Positions 1 to 9,196 of a stretch of 57,912 bases of DNA are shown here, in pieces; position 1 is the first letter of the stretch, and each line of letters opens with the position of its first letter. The notes under the pieces were generated by a model that saw nothing but the letters and a program-made list of their open reading frames with translations, had not been told where the DNA came from and ran no database searches. Both the position numbers and the translations under genes were made by a program. The DNA comes from Bacteroidota bacterium (GTDB lineage: Bacteria > Bacteroidota > Bacteroidia > UKL13-3), in the NCBI GenBank assembly GCA_947507965.1, contig CANNQU010000012.1:1-57912 (forward strand). Reading direction: 5' to 3'.

Positions 1-447
1 AGAGGATTCCCCTTTCCGGATCATTCTTTTGATATGGTGTATTCAAATAATGTATATGAGCATTTAAGATTTGAGGAGATTACGGTGAGTGAAACTTTTA
101 GGGTTTTAAAGCCTGGTGGAATCTCCATTCATCAAATTGATTTAAGAGATCATTTTTGCTTTGATGAAAACAATAGGCTTGTTTTTAATATGATGAAGTA
201 CACCAAAGAAACCTGGTGGTCGATGACGAGTAATCGAGTTTCGTTTGTAAACCGATTACGGATTAGTGATTGGATTGTCTTGCATGAAAAAAATGGTTTT
301 ACCGTTTCCATTCTTGAAAAAATGGGAAGTCGCATCATTGGTGATTTGTATCATGCGAAATCTTTAAAAATTAATTATTTGCATGCCCTTTCTTATGAAG
401 ATGCAACCACGACACAAATACTACTAAAGGCAACAAAAAACGGTTGA
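1..447 (+). CDS. SAM-dependent methyltransferase, C-terminal part
   Basis: The reading frame is open from the first base of the window, so the gene begins upstream and only the last 148 codons are seen. The start encodes FPFPDHSFDMVYSNNVYEHL, matching the post-motif II/III segment of class I methyltransferases of the type 11 family (PFxDxSFDxVxxxxVLEHL). It is followed by a helix ending in RVLKPGG, the usual motif III strand. The SAM-binding motif I would lie outside the window. The substrate cannot be inferred; such genes in this phylum often act on sugars, lipids or quinones. The gene is convergent with nrdJ and shares a bidirectional terminator with it. Confidence 0.8.
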   Translation, partial: RGFPFPDHSFDMVYSNNVYEHLRFEEITVSETFRVLKPGGISIHQIDLRDHFCFDENNRLVFNMMKYTKETWWSMTSNRVSFVNRLRISDWIVLHEKNGFTVSILEKMGSRIIGDLYHAKSLKINYLHALSYEDATTTQILLKATKNG

Positions 448-456
448 TTTTCAAGC

Positions 457-491
457 AAAAAAAATGCACTCCATTGGAGTGCATTTTTTTT
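457..491. terminator. Bidirectional rho-independent terminator
   Basis: A perfect 9-bp stem, TGCACTCCA (465-473) and TGGAGTGCA (475-483), is flanked by eight A residues on the left and eight T residues on the right. It therefore gives a hairpin plus U-tract on both strands. It sits between the convergent methyltransferase (ends 447) and nrdJ (ends 517 on minus). Confidence 0.9.
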
Positions 492-516
492 GATCTAAAT
501 TAAGGGTACCTAAAAC

Positions 517-3500
517 TTAACTACAGCCCAAGCTATTGCCACAGTTCAAGCACTTGTAACACACACCGCTTCTTACGGTGGTATGAAAACATACATTACA
601 AATGGGGGCGTCGCTTTGCTGGTTTTTCAAATGCTCGTTCATCTGGCTTAAGCTGGCATTGGTGTTACTTGCTTGGCTAACTACCGAAGGCATATCGCTG
701 GGCTCTGCAACTGCTTTAATGGCCGGCGTTTTATCTTCCGCATCGCTAAAGTTATTGATATTACTGGCATCAAAAGAACGATTGGGTTTTACTTGAACCA
801 AATCGTCGTTATCCAGGTATTCGAAGCCTAACAAACGGAATACGAAGTCAACAATAGAGTTGCAATTTTTGATATTATCATGCCCTTCAACAAAGCCGGC
901 AGGTTCGAAGCGAGTGAAGGCAAATTTCTCTACATATTCTTCTAATGGCACTCCATATTGCAAGCCTATTGAAACTGCAATTGCAAAGCAGTTCATTAAA
1001 CTACGAACGGTAGTTCCTTCTTTATGAAGGTCAATAAATATTTCACCTAAGGTATTATCTTCATAATTTCCTGTTCTTACAAAAACGGTTTGTCCGCCAA
1101 TTTTCACCTTTTGGGTGAAGCCACCACGTTTGTTGGGTAAGCGTTTCTTTTCTACAATATACGACAACTTACGTTTGAATACGGTATCGGTGCTTGAGTT
1201 AATGATGCGTATTGCGGCATTCAATACCTCATCCGGTGTTAGTTCTGCTACTCTTTTATTGGAGTTTTCTGCAATAATTTGCTCTACCACCTCCATGCTG
1301 GCTTCGCCGATGGTTTCTATATCGTCTTTCACCTCACTCTTGGTACTTAACGGTTGTGATAGTTTGCAGCCATCACGGTAAAGGGCATTGGCTTTCAAGC
1401 CAAGACTCCAGCTCATTTCATAGCACGCTGCTATTTCTTCTACTTTGGCTTCGTTGGGTAAATTAATTGTTTTACTAATAGCTCCACTCATGAAAGGCTG
1501 TGCTGCAGCCATCATACGAATATGGGAGTGGGCGTGTAAAAAACGTTGTCCGTAGTTGCCATTGCGATTAGCCGTATCAAACACGTGCAAATGTTCTTCC
1601 TTTAAACCAGGAGCCCCTTCAATCATCATCGTTCCGCATACATAGATATTGGCTAATTCCAACTCTTTCCGACTAAAACCCAATGAACGTAACATATTAA
1701 AATTAGGTGCATCATACTGTTCTTTCGTAAATCCTAGTCGAGCCATGGTGTCTTCACCTAAGGTAAATTTATTGAATACAAACTCTACCTGAAAGGCCGT
1801 TTTTAACTGTGCTTCTACGTTGGCAATATCGTCCTTGGTAAAGCCGTGTGTTTGCAATGCATAGTGGCTAAGACTTTCGCAGCCCAACAACGTGGCCCGT
1901 CCAATAATATATTTCTCTATCGTATCAATATCACTTTGGGCATAGCCCAAATTATGGAGTGCCGAAGGTACCGCCTGATTCACAATTTTGAAGTAACCAC
2001 CGCCACTCAGTTTTTTGTATTTCACTAACGAAAAATCGGGCTCGATACCGGTCGTATCGCAATCCATTAACAGTCCAATGGTTCCGGTAGGAGCAATAAC
2101 CGTGGTTTGCGCATTGCGGTATCCAAATTTTTCGCCTAGAGCCAATGCTGCATCCCATGCGTTGCAGGCTGCCGTTAACAAATTAGCAGGGCAATATTTA
2201 GGGTCTAGTCCAACAGGCTTAACCGATAAGCCTTCGCAATTTTCAACGGTATTATAAGCGGCATAACGGTGATTACGTATCACCCGAAGCATGTGATTTT
2301 TGTTTTCGTTATATTTAGGAAATGCACCTAATACTTCAGCCATCTCGGCCGATGTAGCGTAGGACCGGCCGGTTAAAATAGCAGAAACAGCACCACATAT
2401 TGCGGTAGCCTCCGGGCTATCGTAAGAAATGCCGGATACCATAAGTACGGTTCCTAAATTGGCATAACCCAATCCTAAGGTGCGGTAGTCATAGCTTAGC
2501 TGTGCCACCTCAGGACTTGGGAATTGGGCCATTAACACCGAAATTTCGAGTACCATGGTCCAAAGTCGGGTAGCATGTTCTATGGCTTTTATATTTAATT
2601 CACGCGTATCATGGTTGTAAAACTTCATTAGGTTTAATGAAGCTAAATTACAAGCGGTATTATCCAAGAACATGTATTCGCTGCAAGGGTTGCTTGCGTT
2701 AATTCGGCCACCTTCGGGGCAAGTATGCCATTCGTTAATAGTCGTATCAAATTGAACGCCAGGATCGGCGCACGACCAGGCCGCTTGGTTTATTAAGTTC
2801 CACATGTCGCGCGCTTTCACGGTTTCCATCACTCGGCCATCGGTACGAGCGATTAAATTCCAATCCCCATCAGCCTGTAAGGCTTCGAAAAATGAATTCG
2901 GAATACGTACCGAGTTATTACTGTTTTGACCTGAAACGGTAGCATAGGCTTCTCCTTCGTAACCACTATCGTAGCCGGCAGCAATAAGGGCCGCCACTTT
3001 CTTTTCTTCGCCCATTTTCCATTTTATGAACTCCATCACTTCAGGGTGATCTAAATCCAGGCAAACCATCTTTGCAGCACGACGGGTTGTTCCTCCACTT
3101 TTAATGGCACCTGCCGCCCGATCGCCAATTTTCAAAAAACTCATCAACCCACTGGAGGTTCCGCCGCCACTTAAATTTTCTCCTCCACCGCGTATTCTAC
3201 TGTAGTTGGTGCCAACACCACTGCCATATTTGAATATACGTGCTTCACGAACCCATAGATCCATTATTCCGCCTTCGTTTACCAAGTCGTCATCGACACT
3301 TAGAATAAAGCAGGCATGAGGCTGTGGTCGCTCGTAAGCGGAAGTCGATTTTTCTAATTGACCCGTTCTCGGGTTTACAAAATAATGACCTTGAGGTTTT
3401 CCGGTGATACCGTATTCACTATGCAAGCCGGTATTAAACCATTGTGGCGAATTGGGAGCCGTGTATTGCCCTACGATAGTATAGGCAATTTCGTCATAAA

Positions 3501-3855
3501 ATTTTTGTGCGTCATCGGCAGTAGCGAAGTATCCATACTCTTCGCCCCATTTGCGCCAGCAATTGGCCAAACGGTGGGCTACCTGTTTGATGCTTTTTTC
3601 TCCCCCGGTTGATCCATCGGGTTGAGGTACTCCGGCTCTTCTAAAATATTTTTGCGCTAAGATGTCGGTTGCCGTCTGCGACCATGAGTTCGGCACTTCT
3701 ACATTTTGTAATTCAAAAATAGTTTTTCCGGAAGGATCTTTGATGATACTTGTGCGTAAGTCGTATTGAAATAAGTCGTACACATTCGTGGCGTCTTTGG
3801 TGAAATAGCGGTCTATCTTAAGACCTGTTGTTTTTAGTGTAGATTTTTTTGCCAT
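517..3855 (-). CDS. nrdJ: Adenosylcobalamin-dependent (class II) ribonucleotide reductase
   Basis: Reduces ribonucleotides to deoxyribonucleotides, using adenosylcobalamin to generate the thiyl radical, so it needs neither a small subunit nor oxygen. The 1112-residue product has the family's usual length. It shows the conserved NPCSEYMFLDNTACNLASLNL-type block near residue 390, the PTGTIGLLMDCDTTGIEPDF block around 640, and the late FEPAG-FVEGHDNIKNCNSIVD segment typical of NrdJ. The last 30 residues hold paired cysteines (CNVCFHT, CYKCLNCGNSLGC), the zinc-ribbon and redox tail that re-reduces the active site. No intein and no N-terminal ATP-cone is apparent. The start was taken at MAKKSTLK. 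The upstream region contains a -7 box and several DnaA-box-like sites. Confidence 0.95.
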   Translation of the reverse strand: MAKKSTLKTTGLKIDRYFTKDATNVYDLFQYDLRTSIIKDPSGKTIFELQNVEVPNSWSQTATDILAQKYFRRAGVPQPDGSTGGEKSIKQVAHRLANCWRKWGEEYGYFATADDAQKFYDEIAYTIVGQYTAPNSPQWFNTGLHSEYGITGKPQGHYFVNPRTGQLEKSTSAYERPQPHACFILSVDDDLVNEGGIMDLWVREARIFKYGSGVGTNYSRIRGGGENLSGGGTSSGLMSFLKIGDRAAGAIKSGGTTRRAAKMVCLDLDHPEVMEFIKWKMGEEKKVAALIAAGYDSGYEGEAYATVSGQNSNNSVRIPNSFFEALQADGDWNLIARTDGRVMETVKARDMWNLINQAAWSCADPGVQFDTTINEWHTCPEGGRINASNPCSEYMFLDNTACNLASLNLMKFYNHDTRELNIKAIEHATRLWTMVLEISVLMAQFPSPEVAQLSYDYRTLGLGYANLGTVLMVSGISYDSPEATAICGAVSAILTGRSYATSAEMAEVLGAFPKYNENKNHMLRVIRNHRYAAYNTVENCEGLSVKPVGLDPKYCPANLLTAACNAWDAALALGEKFGYRNAQTTVIAPTGTIGLLMDCDTTGIEPDFSLVKYKKLSGGGYFKIVNQAVPSALHNLGYAQSDIDTIEKYIIGRATLLGCESLSHYALQTHGFTKDDIANVEAQLKTAFQVEFVFNKFTLGEDTMARLGFTKEQYDAPNFNMLRSLGFSRKELELANIYVCGTMMIEGAPGLKEEHLHVFDTANRNGNYGQRFLHAHSHIRMMAAAQPFMSGAISKTINLPNEAKVEEIAACYEMSWSLGLKANALYRDGCKLSQPLSTKSEVKDDIETIGEASMEVVEQIIAENSNKRVAELTPDEVLNAAIRIINSSTDTVFKRKLSYIVEKKRLPNKRGGFTQKVKIGGQTVFVRTGNYEDNTLGEIFIDLHKEGTTVRSLMNCFAIAVSIGLQYGVPLEEYVEKFAFTRFEPAGFVEGHDNIKNCNSIVDFVFRLLGFEYLDNDDLVQVKPNRSFDASNINNFSDAEDKTPAIKAVAEPSDMPSVVSQASNTNASLSQMNEHLKNQQSDAPICNVCFHTTVRSGVCYKCLNCGNSLGCS

Positions 3856-3997
3856 GAATGTGGTAGGTTATATGTTTTAACTTATTGATTTGTCATTTAA
3901 TCGTCACCAAAAAACAGGGTGGAGAAAACTCTCCCTACTTACTCTTTACAGTTTTTAATAAATTATGAAGAATAAGATATTTTGGAACTTATGCTGA

Positions 3998-4005
3998 CAA
4001 ATGTA
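3998..4005 (-). promoter_or_regulatory. Probable -7 box for nrdJ
   Basis: On the minus strand this reads TACATTTG, matching the Bacteroidota primary-sigma -7 consensus TAnnTTTG. It lies about 140 bases upstream of the nrdJ start. No convincing TTTG -33 element is seen at 19-21 bases spacing, so the call is tentative. It would give a leader of about 135 bases. That leader contains a small GGAGA/TCTCC hairpin near 3918-3938 but no cobalamin riboswitch that I recognise. Confidence 0.4.
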
Positions 4006-4033
4006 AGGGGAAAATGAAGTGTTTGTCGGTACG

Positions 4034-4136
4034 TTTTCCACACCTAATTTTTTCCACATCGAAATTCAAGTACAGTCTTGCTTTTAACCTGTGGATACGA
4101 AACTTACGTGCATAACTGATATGGATTTGTGGATTG
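4034..4136. promoter_or_regulatory. Cluster of four DnaA-box-like 9-mers upstream of nrdJ
   Basis: Four sites share the TCCACA core of the DnaA box TTATCCACA. They are TTTTCCACA at 4034-4042, TTTTCCACA at 4050-4058, GTATCCACA read on minus at 4090-4098, and CAATCCACA read on minus at 4128-4136. They form an inverted arrangement, two in each direction, and fill the otherwise gene-free interval 3856-4193 just upstream of the putative nrdJ -7 box. Binding by DnaA is an inference; none is a perfect consensus match. Confidence 0.35.
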
Positions 4137-4193
4137 AAAAACAAAGTGCATAAGTTGTGTCTATTCTATTAATTTAGACGAGAAGTAAGTGAA

Positions 4194-6200
4194 TTATTTC
4201 TTTACTACCTTCCGGGCACTAAACTGTTTTTCGTCGGATATTTCGAGTGTATATAAGCCTTTGCTGAGCCTCGTGAGGTCTATCTCGAAACGATTATCAC
4301 CTTCATTAAAGAAAACGTTTCTTTGATAAACGGTTTCACCCAAAATGTTTTTCAGAAAAATTGTTCCATTTTGGGCCGCAAACTTTCCGGATATATGCAA
4401 GAGTTGATTTGTTGGATTTGGAAAGATGTTGAGGTTAAAATAGTCTTCCAGAAAAGTAGCTATTCCAACGTTACTCGAGGTGAGCGTATCGGCGGCAGAA
4501 AGCAGCCACATTTTGGGGTCGAAGGTAATAGTAGAGGGCTTAAAATTTAATGGTGAATTGAAAATTTGCCCTGAAGTGGTATGATTAAAAATAATGGTTG
4601 TATCGCGACCGGCAGCTTGAAATCGAATCGGCACCGGCATTTCATAAAAGGAAACAGAAGTATGCGAGGTTGTTTGATTTATTTTCACCTTCATATTCCC
4701 AGGGCTATAGGCACATTCAATTTGATAGGAAGGGTATCCTTCTCCGTAAAACCATTGATTAAAGAAGTTGGTTAGATTTTGTCCGCTGGTTTGTTCTAAA
4801 TGGGCTTTTAAATCGGATGTTTTTGCATAGCCGTAGCTAAGTTTTGGGTCATTTAAATAATTTTTCAACGAAAGAAAAAACAACGAATCACCCATTTTCC
4901 AACGCAGCATGTGTAACAAATAAGCTCCTTTATTATAACTTAATCGACTGGAGAAAATTCGTGAAACATTGAGTGTATCCGGACAATAAACACTGCCTCC
5001 CGGAGCACTTGTAATGCTGGTTCGGGCATTTTTTTTCCAGGTGGTAAAGCTAGCCGGAGGAAGGAGGAATTCTTCGGTTAACGCCTCCAAATAGGTGGCG
5101 AATCCTTCGTTTAACCAGATGTCGCTCCAACTCGCGCAGGTGATTTTATCGCCAAACCATTGATGGGCACATTCGTGTGCGATGAGTGGCATTGAATAAC
5201 CTTGGATAAAACTCATCGTTTGATGCTCCATGCCGCCACCCCAACCAAACTGCGCATGGCCATATTTTTCTTTTCTAAAGGGATATAGTATCGTCAAGCT
5301 ATCATATAATTTGATGATTCCTTTGATTTTTAGTAGCGATGAAACGGTGGCGGAATCTTCATGGTATAAATAATTTAATAGTTGAAGTGTATCGTTGTTG
5401 CTCAGCACCAAATAATCTTTATAAACATCATAGTTGGTAACCGCTATAGCGATTAAATAGGCCGCAATAGGATAATGACTTTGCCAATGATAGACTTTAT
5501 TGTTTCCGTTGGTAACCTCCGAAATTAATAATCCGTTGCTTGCTACCCGGTACGTTTTTGGCGTCGTTACGACGATGTCGATCGAGTCGATTTTATCGTT
5601 TAAGCTTTGCTTACAGGGCCACCAGTCTTTGGCTCCATTGGGTTCCGATAACGTCCATAATACCGGCGAACCGGCATGCGTAGAAACAACGAAAGAGCCC
5701 ATCCCGGAAGCATTGGGACGTCCATGGTAAAACACACTCACCGAATCGAGTGTTCCTTTATTAAGGGTTAGTGAAAGCGTGATTTTTAATTGATTGGCAT
5801 TGCGTGTGAACGTTTGTTTCGTGGCATGAAAGATAACGGAATCTACCAAAAGCGTATCGGTGAGATCGAAATCCATGGTGTTCATGACATTCGTAACCGG
5901 CACGAAATAGGAGGTTATTTTTCCTTTTATATAAAATATAGTGGGCGCTACTTCCCATACTAAGCGATGATATTTCAAGTCGTAATTATCGCCAACCGAA
6001 GCGGATCCTTCCGGCAGTAACATTTGTTGGAAAGCCGTTTGTTCCATCTCTGCAATATTCAAAAGGTCTTTGCATTCTATGTTTTGAGCTGATGCGGTAG
6101 CACACGAAAAGATAAGGAATGAAAGAATAGAAATAAATCGTCTTTGAAATAGCGCGAATGGCTCAGCGGTGATTAAATATGATTTCGAACGGGTATCCAT
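4194..6200 (-). CDS. Secreted M1-family zinc aminopeptidase with T9SS sorting domain
   Basis: An exported metallopeptidase of 668 residues. A hydrophobic signal sequence (about residues 20-38) ends in CATASAQ. The M1 catalytic signature HECAHQWFGD lies near residue 340, and the third zinc ligand glutamate is in NEGFATYLE about 20 residues later. GGMEHQ just before HEXXH replaces the usual GAMEN exopeptidase motif, common in bacterial M1 enzymes. After the catalytic domain and a short beta domain, the last 85 residues start at NIFPNPTN and end in the KVVKK tail, a type A T9SS sorting domain, so the enzyme is probably surface-attached or released. It is a single gene with 244 bases before the next gene upstream. 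The peptide substrate is unknown. Confidence 0.9.
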   Translation of the reverse strand: MDTRSKSYLITAEPFALFQRRFISILSFLIFSCATASAQNIECKDLLNIAEMEQTAFQQMLLPEGSASVGDNYDLKYHRLVWEVAPTIFYIKGKITSYFVPVTNVMNTMDFDLTDTLLVDSVIFHATKQTFTRNANQLKITLSLTLNKGTLDSVSVFYHGRPNASGMGSFVVSTHAGSPVLWTLSEPNGAKDWWPCKQSLNDKIDSIDIVVTTPKTYRVASNGLLISEVTNGNNKVYHWQSHYPIAAYLIAIAVTNYDVYKDYLVLSNNDTLQLLNYLYHEDSATVSSLLKIKGIIKLYDSLTILYPFRKEKYGHAQFGWGGGMEHQTMSFIQGYSMPLIAHECAHQWFGDKITCASWSDIWLNEGFATYLEALTEEFLLPPASFTTWKKNARTSITSAPGGSVYCPDTLNVSRIFSSRLSYNKGAYLLHMLRWKMGDSLFFLSLKNYLNDPKLSYGYAKTSDLKAHLEQTSGQNLTNFFNQWFYGEGYPSYQIECAYSPGNMKVKINQTTSHTSVSFYEMPVPIRFQAAGRDTTIIFNHTTSGQIFNSPLNFKPSTITFDPKMWLLSAADTLTSSNVGIATFLEDYFNLNIFPNPTNQLLHISGKFAAQNGTIFLKNILGETVYQRNVFFNEGDNRFEIDLTRLSKGLYTLEISDEKQFSARKVVKK

Positions 6201-6384
6201 CGGTGTGTTTTATAATAATTTAATAGTTGATTTAATCGATATGACTTTTTTTCGATAGCCATTTTTTTTTGGAAAAATGGGCATCCGTACCAAAAGACGA
6301 ATATAGTGTTTTAAAGCAATCTACGAGCAACGTCATTAGTAATAGGGTGATAATGCAACGAGGGGATGGAAGTGGTTATGAAAC

Positions 6385-6425
6385 AAAAATAAAAAATCCT
6401 TGTTCAAGTAATCGAACAAGGATTT
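6385..6425 (-). terminator. Rho-independent terminator after pnp
   Basis: A perfect 12-bp stem (AAATCCTTGTTC at 6394-6405, GAACAAGGATTT at 6414-6425) with an 8-base loop lies just past the pnp stop. On the minus strand it is followed by a T-rich run. Confidence 0.9.
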
Positions 6426-6444
6426 GAATCGTTAAAACGAAAAA

Positions 6445-8559
6445 CTATTGTTGCGCCGGTCTTTCAATTAAGGCTTTACGCGATAATTTTACTTTGCCCG
6501 TCTTTTGGTCCACATCAAGCAACTTTACTTGAAGCTTATCACCTACATTTAATACGCCATCCATTGTTTCCAAGCGTTTCCATCCTATTTCACTGATGTG
6601 TAATAAACCATCTTTTCCCGGCAGATATTCAACGAATGCACCAAAAGGCATAATTGATTTTACGATACCATCATATACTTCTCCAATAACAGGCACAGCC
6701 ACAATAGCTCTTATTTTACGCATGGCAGCCTGTAATCCTTCGGCATCTGCCGAAGACACGGCCACTACTCCTTTATTATCTTTCTCTGTGATGGTAATGA
6801 CGGTGCCCGTATCTTTTTGCATCTGCTGAATGATTTTACCACCCGGGCCTATAATGGCTCCGATAAATTCGGAGTCGATAATCAACATTTCCATACGAGG
6901 TGTAAATGGTTTGAAATCGGCGGCCGGTTTGGCTATCGATTGGTTCATCTCACCCAAGATATGCAAACGTCCTTCCTTCGCTTGTATTAAGGCTTCTGCC
7001 AATACTTCATAACTCAGTCCGTCAACTTTTATATCCATCTGGCAACCCACAATACCTTTCGCGGTACCGGTTACTTTAAAATCCATATCGCCAATATGAT
7101 CTTCATCACCTAAAATATCTGATAAAATAGCATATTCGCCTTTGCTATTACTAATCATTCCCATAGCAATGCCCGAAACGCCATCCGATACCGGCAATCC
7201 TGAATCCATCAAGGCCATCGACCCTGCACATACCGTAGCCATGGAAGAAGAGCCATTAGACTCTAATACATCACTCACAATACGCACGGTGTAAGGGTTT
7301 TCAACGGGCAACATACGCTTCAATGAACGTTGTGCTAAGTTACCGTGGCCAATCTCTCTACGTCCTGGGCCACGATTGGGTTTTACTTCACCGGTAGAAA
7401 ATGCCGGAAAGTTATAATGTAAAAAATAACGGCTATAACCTTGGTTCATCGGACTGTCCAATAACTGCTCATCCAGCTTGGAGCCAAGCGTTACCGTTGC
7501 CAAGGCTTGCGTTTCGCCACGGGTAAACAAGGCCGAACCATGTGCCATTGGTAAATAACTAGGCTCACACCAAATTTGCCTTACCTGATTTAGCTTACGG
7601 CCGTCGAGACGGCTGCGTTCCTGCAATACCATATCACGTATCGCTTCTTTCTTTGTTTTAGAGAAGTATTTCTTGGCTAAGCTTCCTTTTGCCGCCAATT
7701 CTTCTTCCGATAAGGTTGCTTTATACTCGTCTAATACGGCATCAAATTTACTTGATCGGTCGTCTTTACTTGATGGAACCTTTGCAATGTCATATAATTT
7801 TTGGTAAGCAAAGGCACGAACCGCTTGGGCTATTTCTTCATCATTTTCTTCATGCTTATACTCACGTGTTGGTTTTTTACCTACTTTTTCTACGAATTGA
7901 TGAATCTCAATAATCTGCTTCTTGATGTGGGCATGTGCAAATTTTAATGCTTCAATCATCTCCTCTTCTCCAATTTCGTTGCATTCGCCTTCCACCATAT
8001 TAATATCATTGGCATTTCCGGCAACAATGAATTCTAAGGTAGCACGCTCCAGATCGATTTTGTATGGGTTAATTACCAATTGTCCGTCGATTTTTGCTAC
8101 TCTTACTTCACTGATTGGTCCATTAAACGGCAAGTCGGTAAGGCATATTGCGGCACTGGCGGCTAGTCCTACCAAGGCATCGGGCTTAATGTTGGGGTCA
8201 CTGGAGAGTAACCAGATATTCACCTGGATATCGGCATGGTAATCATCGTTGAATAGCGGGCGGATAGCTCGGTCAACCATTCGAGAGATCAGAATTTCGT
8301 AATCGCTCAGGCGTGCTTCACGTTTCATGAAACTTCCTGGGATACGACCTACGGCAGCGAATTTCTCTTGGTAATCAACCGATAAAGGTAAGAAATCAGT
8401 GCCTGGTTTTGCATCTTTTGCAGCTACCACAGTAGCTAAAATTAAGGTGCCACCCTGACGGAGTACGACAGAGCCATGAGCTTGTTTGGCTAGTTTGCCA
8501 GTTTCGAGGGTGATAGCCTTTCCATCACCAAAATCAAGTGTTTGCGTAATTGGGTTCAT
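6445..8559 (-). CDS. pnp: Polyribonucleotide nucleotidyltransferase (PNPase)
   Basis: A phosphorolytic 3'-5' exoribonuclease of the cytoplasmic RNA-decay machinery. The 704 residues match the family. Two RNase PH-like domains (about 10-215 and 300-530) flank an alpha-helical linker. The second catalytic core includes the [15 protein letters not shown] segment and the [15 protein letters not shown] block holding the catalytic aspartates. A KH domain with the [12 protein letters not shown] motif lies near 560-610, and an S1 domain with [19 protein letters not shown] near 630-695. It is downstream of rpsO in the same orientation, the conserved rpsO-pnp order. A strong hairpin separates the two, so part of its transcription probably comes from read-through. 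Confidence 0.97.
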   Translation of the reverse strand: MNPITQTLDFGDGKAITLETGKLAKQAHGSVVLRQGGTLILATVVAAKDAKPGTDFLPLSVDYQEKFAAVGRIPGSFMKREARLSDYEILISRMVDRAIRPLFNDDYHADIQVNIWLLSSDPNIKPDALVGLAASAAICLTDLPFNGPISEVRVAKIDGQLVINPYKIDLERATLEFIVAGNANDINMVEGECNEIGEEEMIEALKFAHAHIKKQIIEIHQFVEKVGKKPTREYKHEENDEEIAQAVRAFAYQKLYDIAKVPSSKDDRSSKFDAVLDEYKATLSEEELAAKGSLAKKYFSKTKKEAIRDMVLQERSRLDGRKLNQVRQIWCEPSYLPMAHGSALFTRGETQALATVTLGSKLDEQLLDSPMNQGYSRYFLHYNFPAFSTGEVKPNRGPGRREIGHGNLAQRSLKRMLPVENPYTVRIVSDVLESNGSSSMATVCAGSMALMDSGLPVSDGVSGIAMGMISNSKGEYAILSDILGDEDHIGDMDFKVTGTAKGIVGCQMDIKVDGLSYEVLAEALIQAKEGRLHILGEMNQSIAKPAADFKPFTPRMEMLIIDSEFIGAIIGPGGKIIQQMQKDTGTVITITEKDNKGVVAVSSADAEGLQAAMRKIRAIVAVPVIGEVYDGIVKSIMPFGAFVEYLPGKDGLLHISEIGWKRLETMDGVLNVGDKLQVKLLDVDQKTGKVKLSRKALIERPAQQ

Positions 8560-8603
8560 CTTGAGATATATATAATTATGTGTGTTTTAAAAAATTAGGA
8601 TAC

Positions 8604-8653
8604 AAAAAAAAGCTATAGGAAAACAGTTTTACAAGCTGTCTGCCTATAGCTTT
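8604..8653 (-). terminator. Terminator or attenuating hairpin between rpsO and pnp
   Basis: An 11-bp stem (AAAGCTATAGG at 8609-8619, CCTATAGCTTT at 8643-8653) encloses a smaller ACAG/CTGT stem. On the minus strand it is followed by eight T residues. Partial read-through would allow coexpression of pnp, as in other bacteria with this gene order. Confidence 0.8.
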
Positions 8654-8674
8654 AAATAAATTTTCCTTGGAAAA

Positions 8675-8944
8675 TTACTTGCGAATTTCCAACTCTTTAA
8701 TAAGAGCACGGTAACCGTAAATATTAGTTTTGGCTAGATAGTTTAACAATGAGCGACGCTTTCCTACTAATTTAATCAAGGATAACTCCGTAGAATTATC
8801 TTTCTTGTTTACTTGCAGGTGTTGCGATAAATGGTTGATACGAGCAGTAAATAGGGCTATTTGTCCTTCAGTACTTCCGGTATTTTTCTCCGACTTACCA
8901 TGTTTTGCGAATATTTCTTTTTTGTGTTCGGCAGATAAAATCAT
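8675..8944 (-). CDS. rpsO: 30S ribosomal protein S15
   Basis: The 89-residue product is the normal length for S15, a primary binder of the 16S rRNA central domain. Recognisable segments are GSTEGQIALFTARINHLSQHL, the HLQVNKKDNST loop, and LVGKRRSLLNYLAKTNIYGYRALIKELEIRK, carrying the conserved RR and LL residues of the last two helices. It is transcribed from a clear promoter just upstream and precedes pnp. The short distance between predicted transcription start and ATG (about 15-20 bases) leaves little room for a structured autoregulatory leader. Confidence 0.97.
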   Translation of the reverse strand: MILSAEHKKEIFAKHGKSEKNTGSTEGQIALFTARINHLSQHLQVNKKDNSTELSLIKLVGKRRSLLNYLAKTNIYGYRALIKELEIRK

Positions 8945-8967
8945 CTTTTATTTTATAATTTGGCCTG

Positions 8968-8998
8968 CAAAAGTAAGGTTTTTATGTGGAAAAACAAA
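8968..8998 (-). promoter_or_regulatory. Bacteroidota-type promoter of rpsO
   Basis: On the minus strand TTTG (8998-8995) is followed by exactly 19 bases and then TACTTTTG (8975-8968). This is a full match to the TTTG / TAnnTTTG promoter of Bacteroidota and ends about 24 bases before the rpsO ATG. Confidence 0.75.
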
Positions 8999-9166
8999 TA
9001 GACCAGATAAAATAATTGCAAAGCTTGGGGGTTAGGGGTAGAACAACAATTAAAAATGGTTGAATTGGCCTTTTGTATTTTGATTTCCGGACTTTAATGC
9101 GTTACTCTTTACCGCTCATTACGACAGCATTAGAAATATTTTCTTAGAAATCCCCTTCCGACTACT

Positions 9167-9174
9167 TACTTTTG
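9167..9174 (+). promoter_or_regulatory. Probable -7 box for the epimerase-CBS operon
   Basis: TACTTTTG matches TAnnTTTG and lies 23 bases before the ATG at 9197. The -33 region is a T-rich stretch without a clean TTTG. Confidence 0.45.
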
Positions 9175-9196
9175 CAACCCTTTTTAGAATCATTAA

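Noticed and set aside
3856-3997. Cobalamin riboswitch for nrdJ
   Set aside because: The leader is only about 135 bases, and I found no B12-box motif or matching multi-stem layout; only a small hairpin is present.
4034-4136. Replication origin (oriC)
   Set aside because: Gene order around it (nrdJ, M1 peptidase) is not that of an origin, gene direction does not change at the site, and no box is a perfect consensus.
8980-8992. DnaA box in the rpsO promoter
   Set aside because: A single TTTTCCACA in the 19-base spacer between promoter elements is expected by chance in AT-rich DNA.
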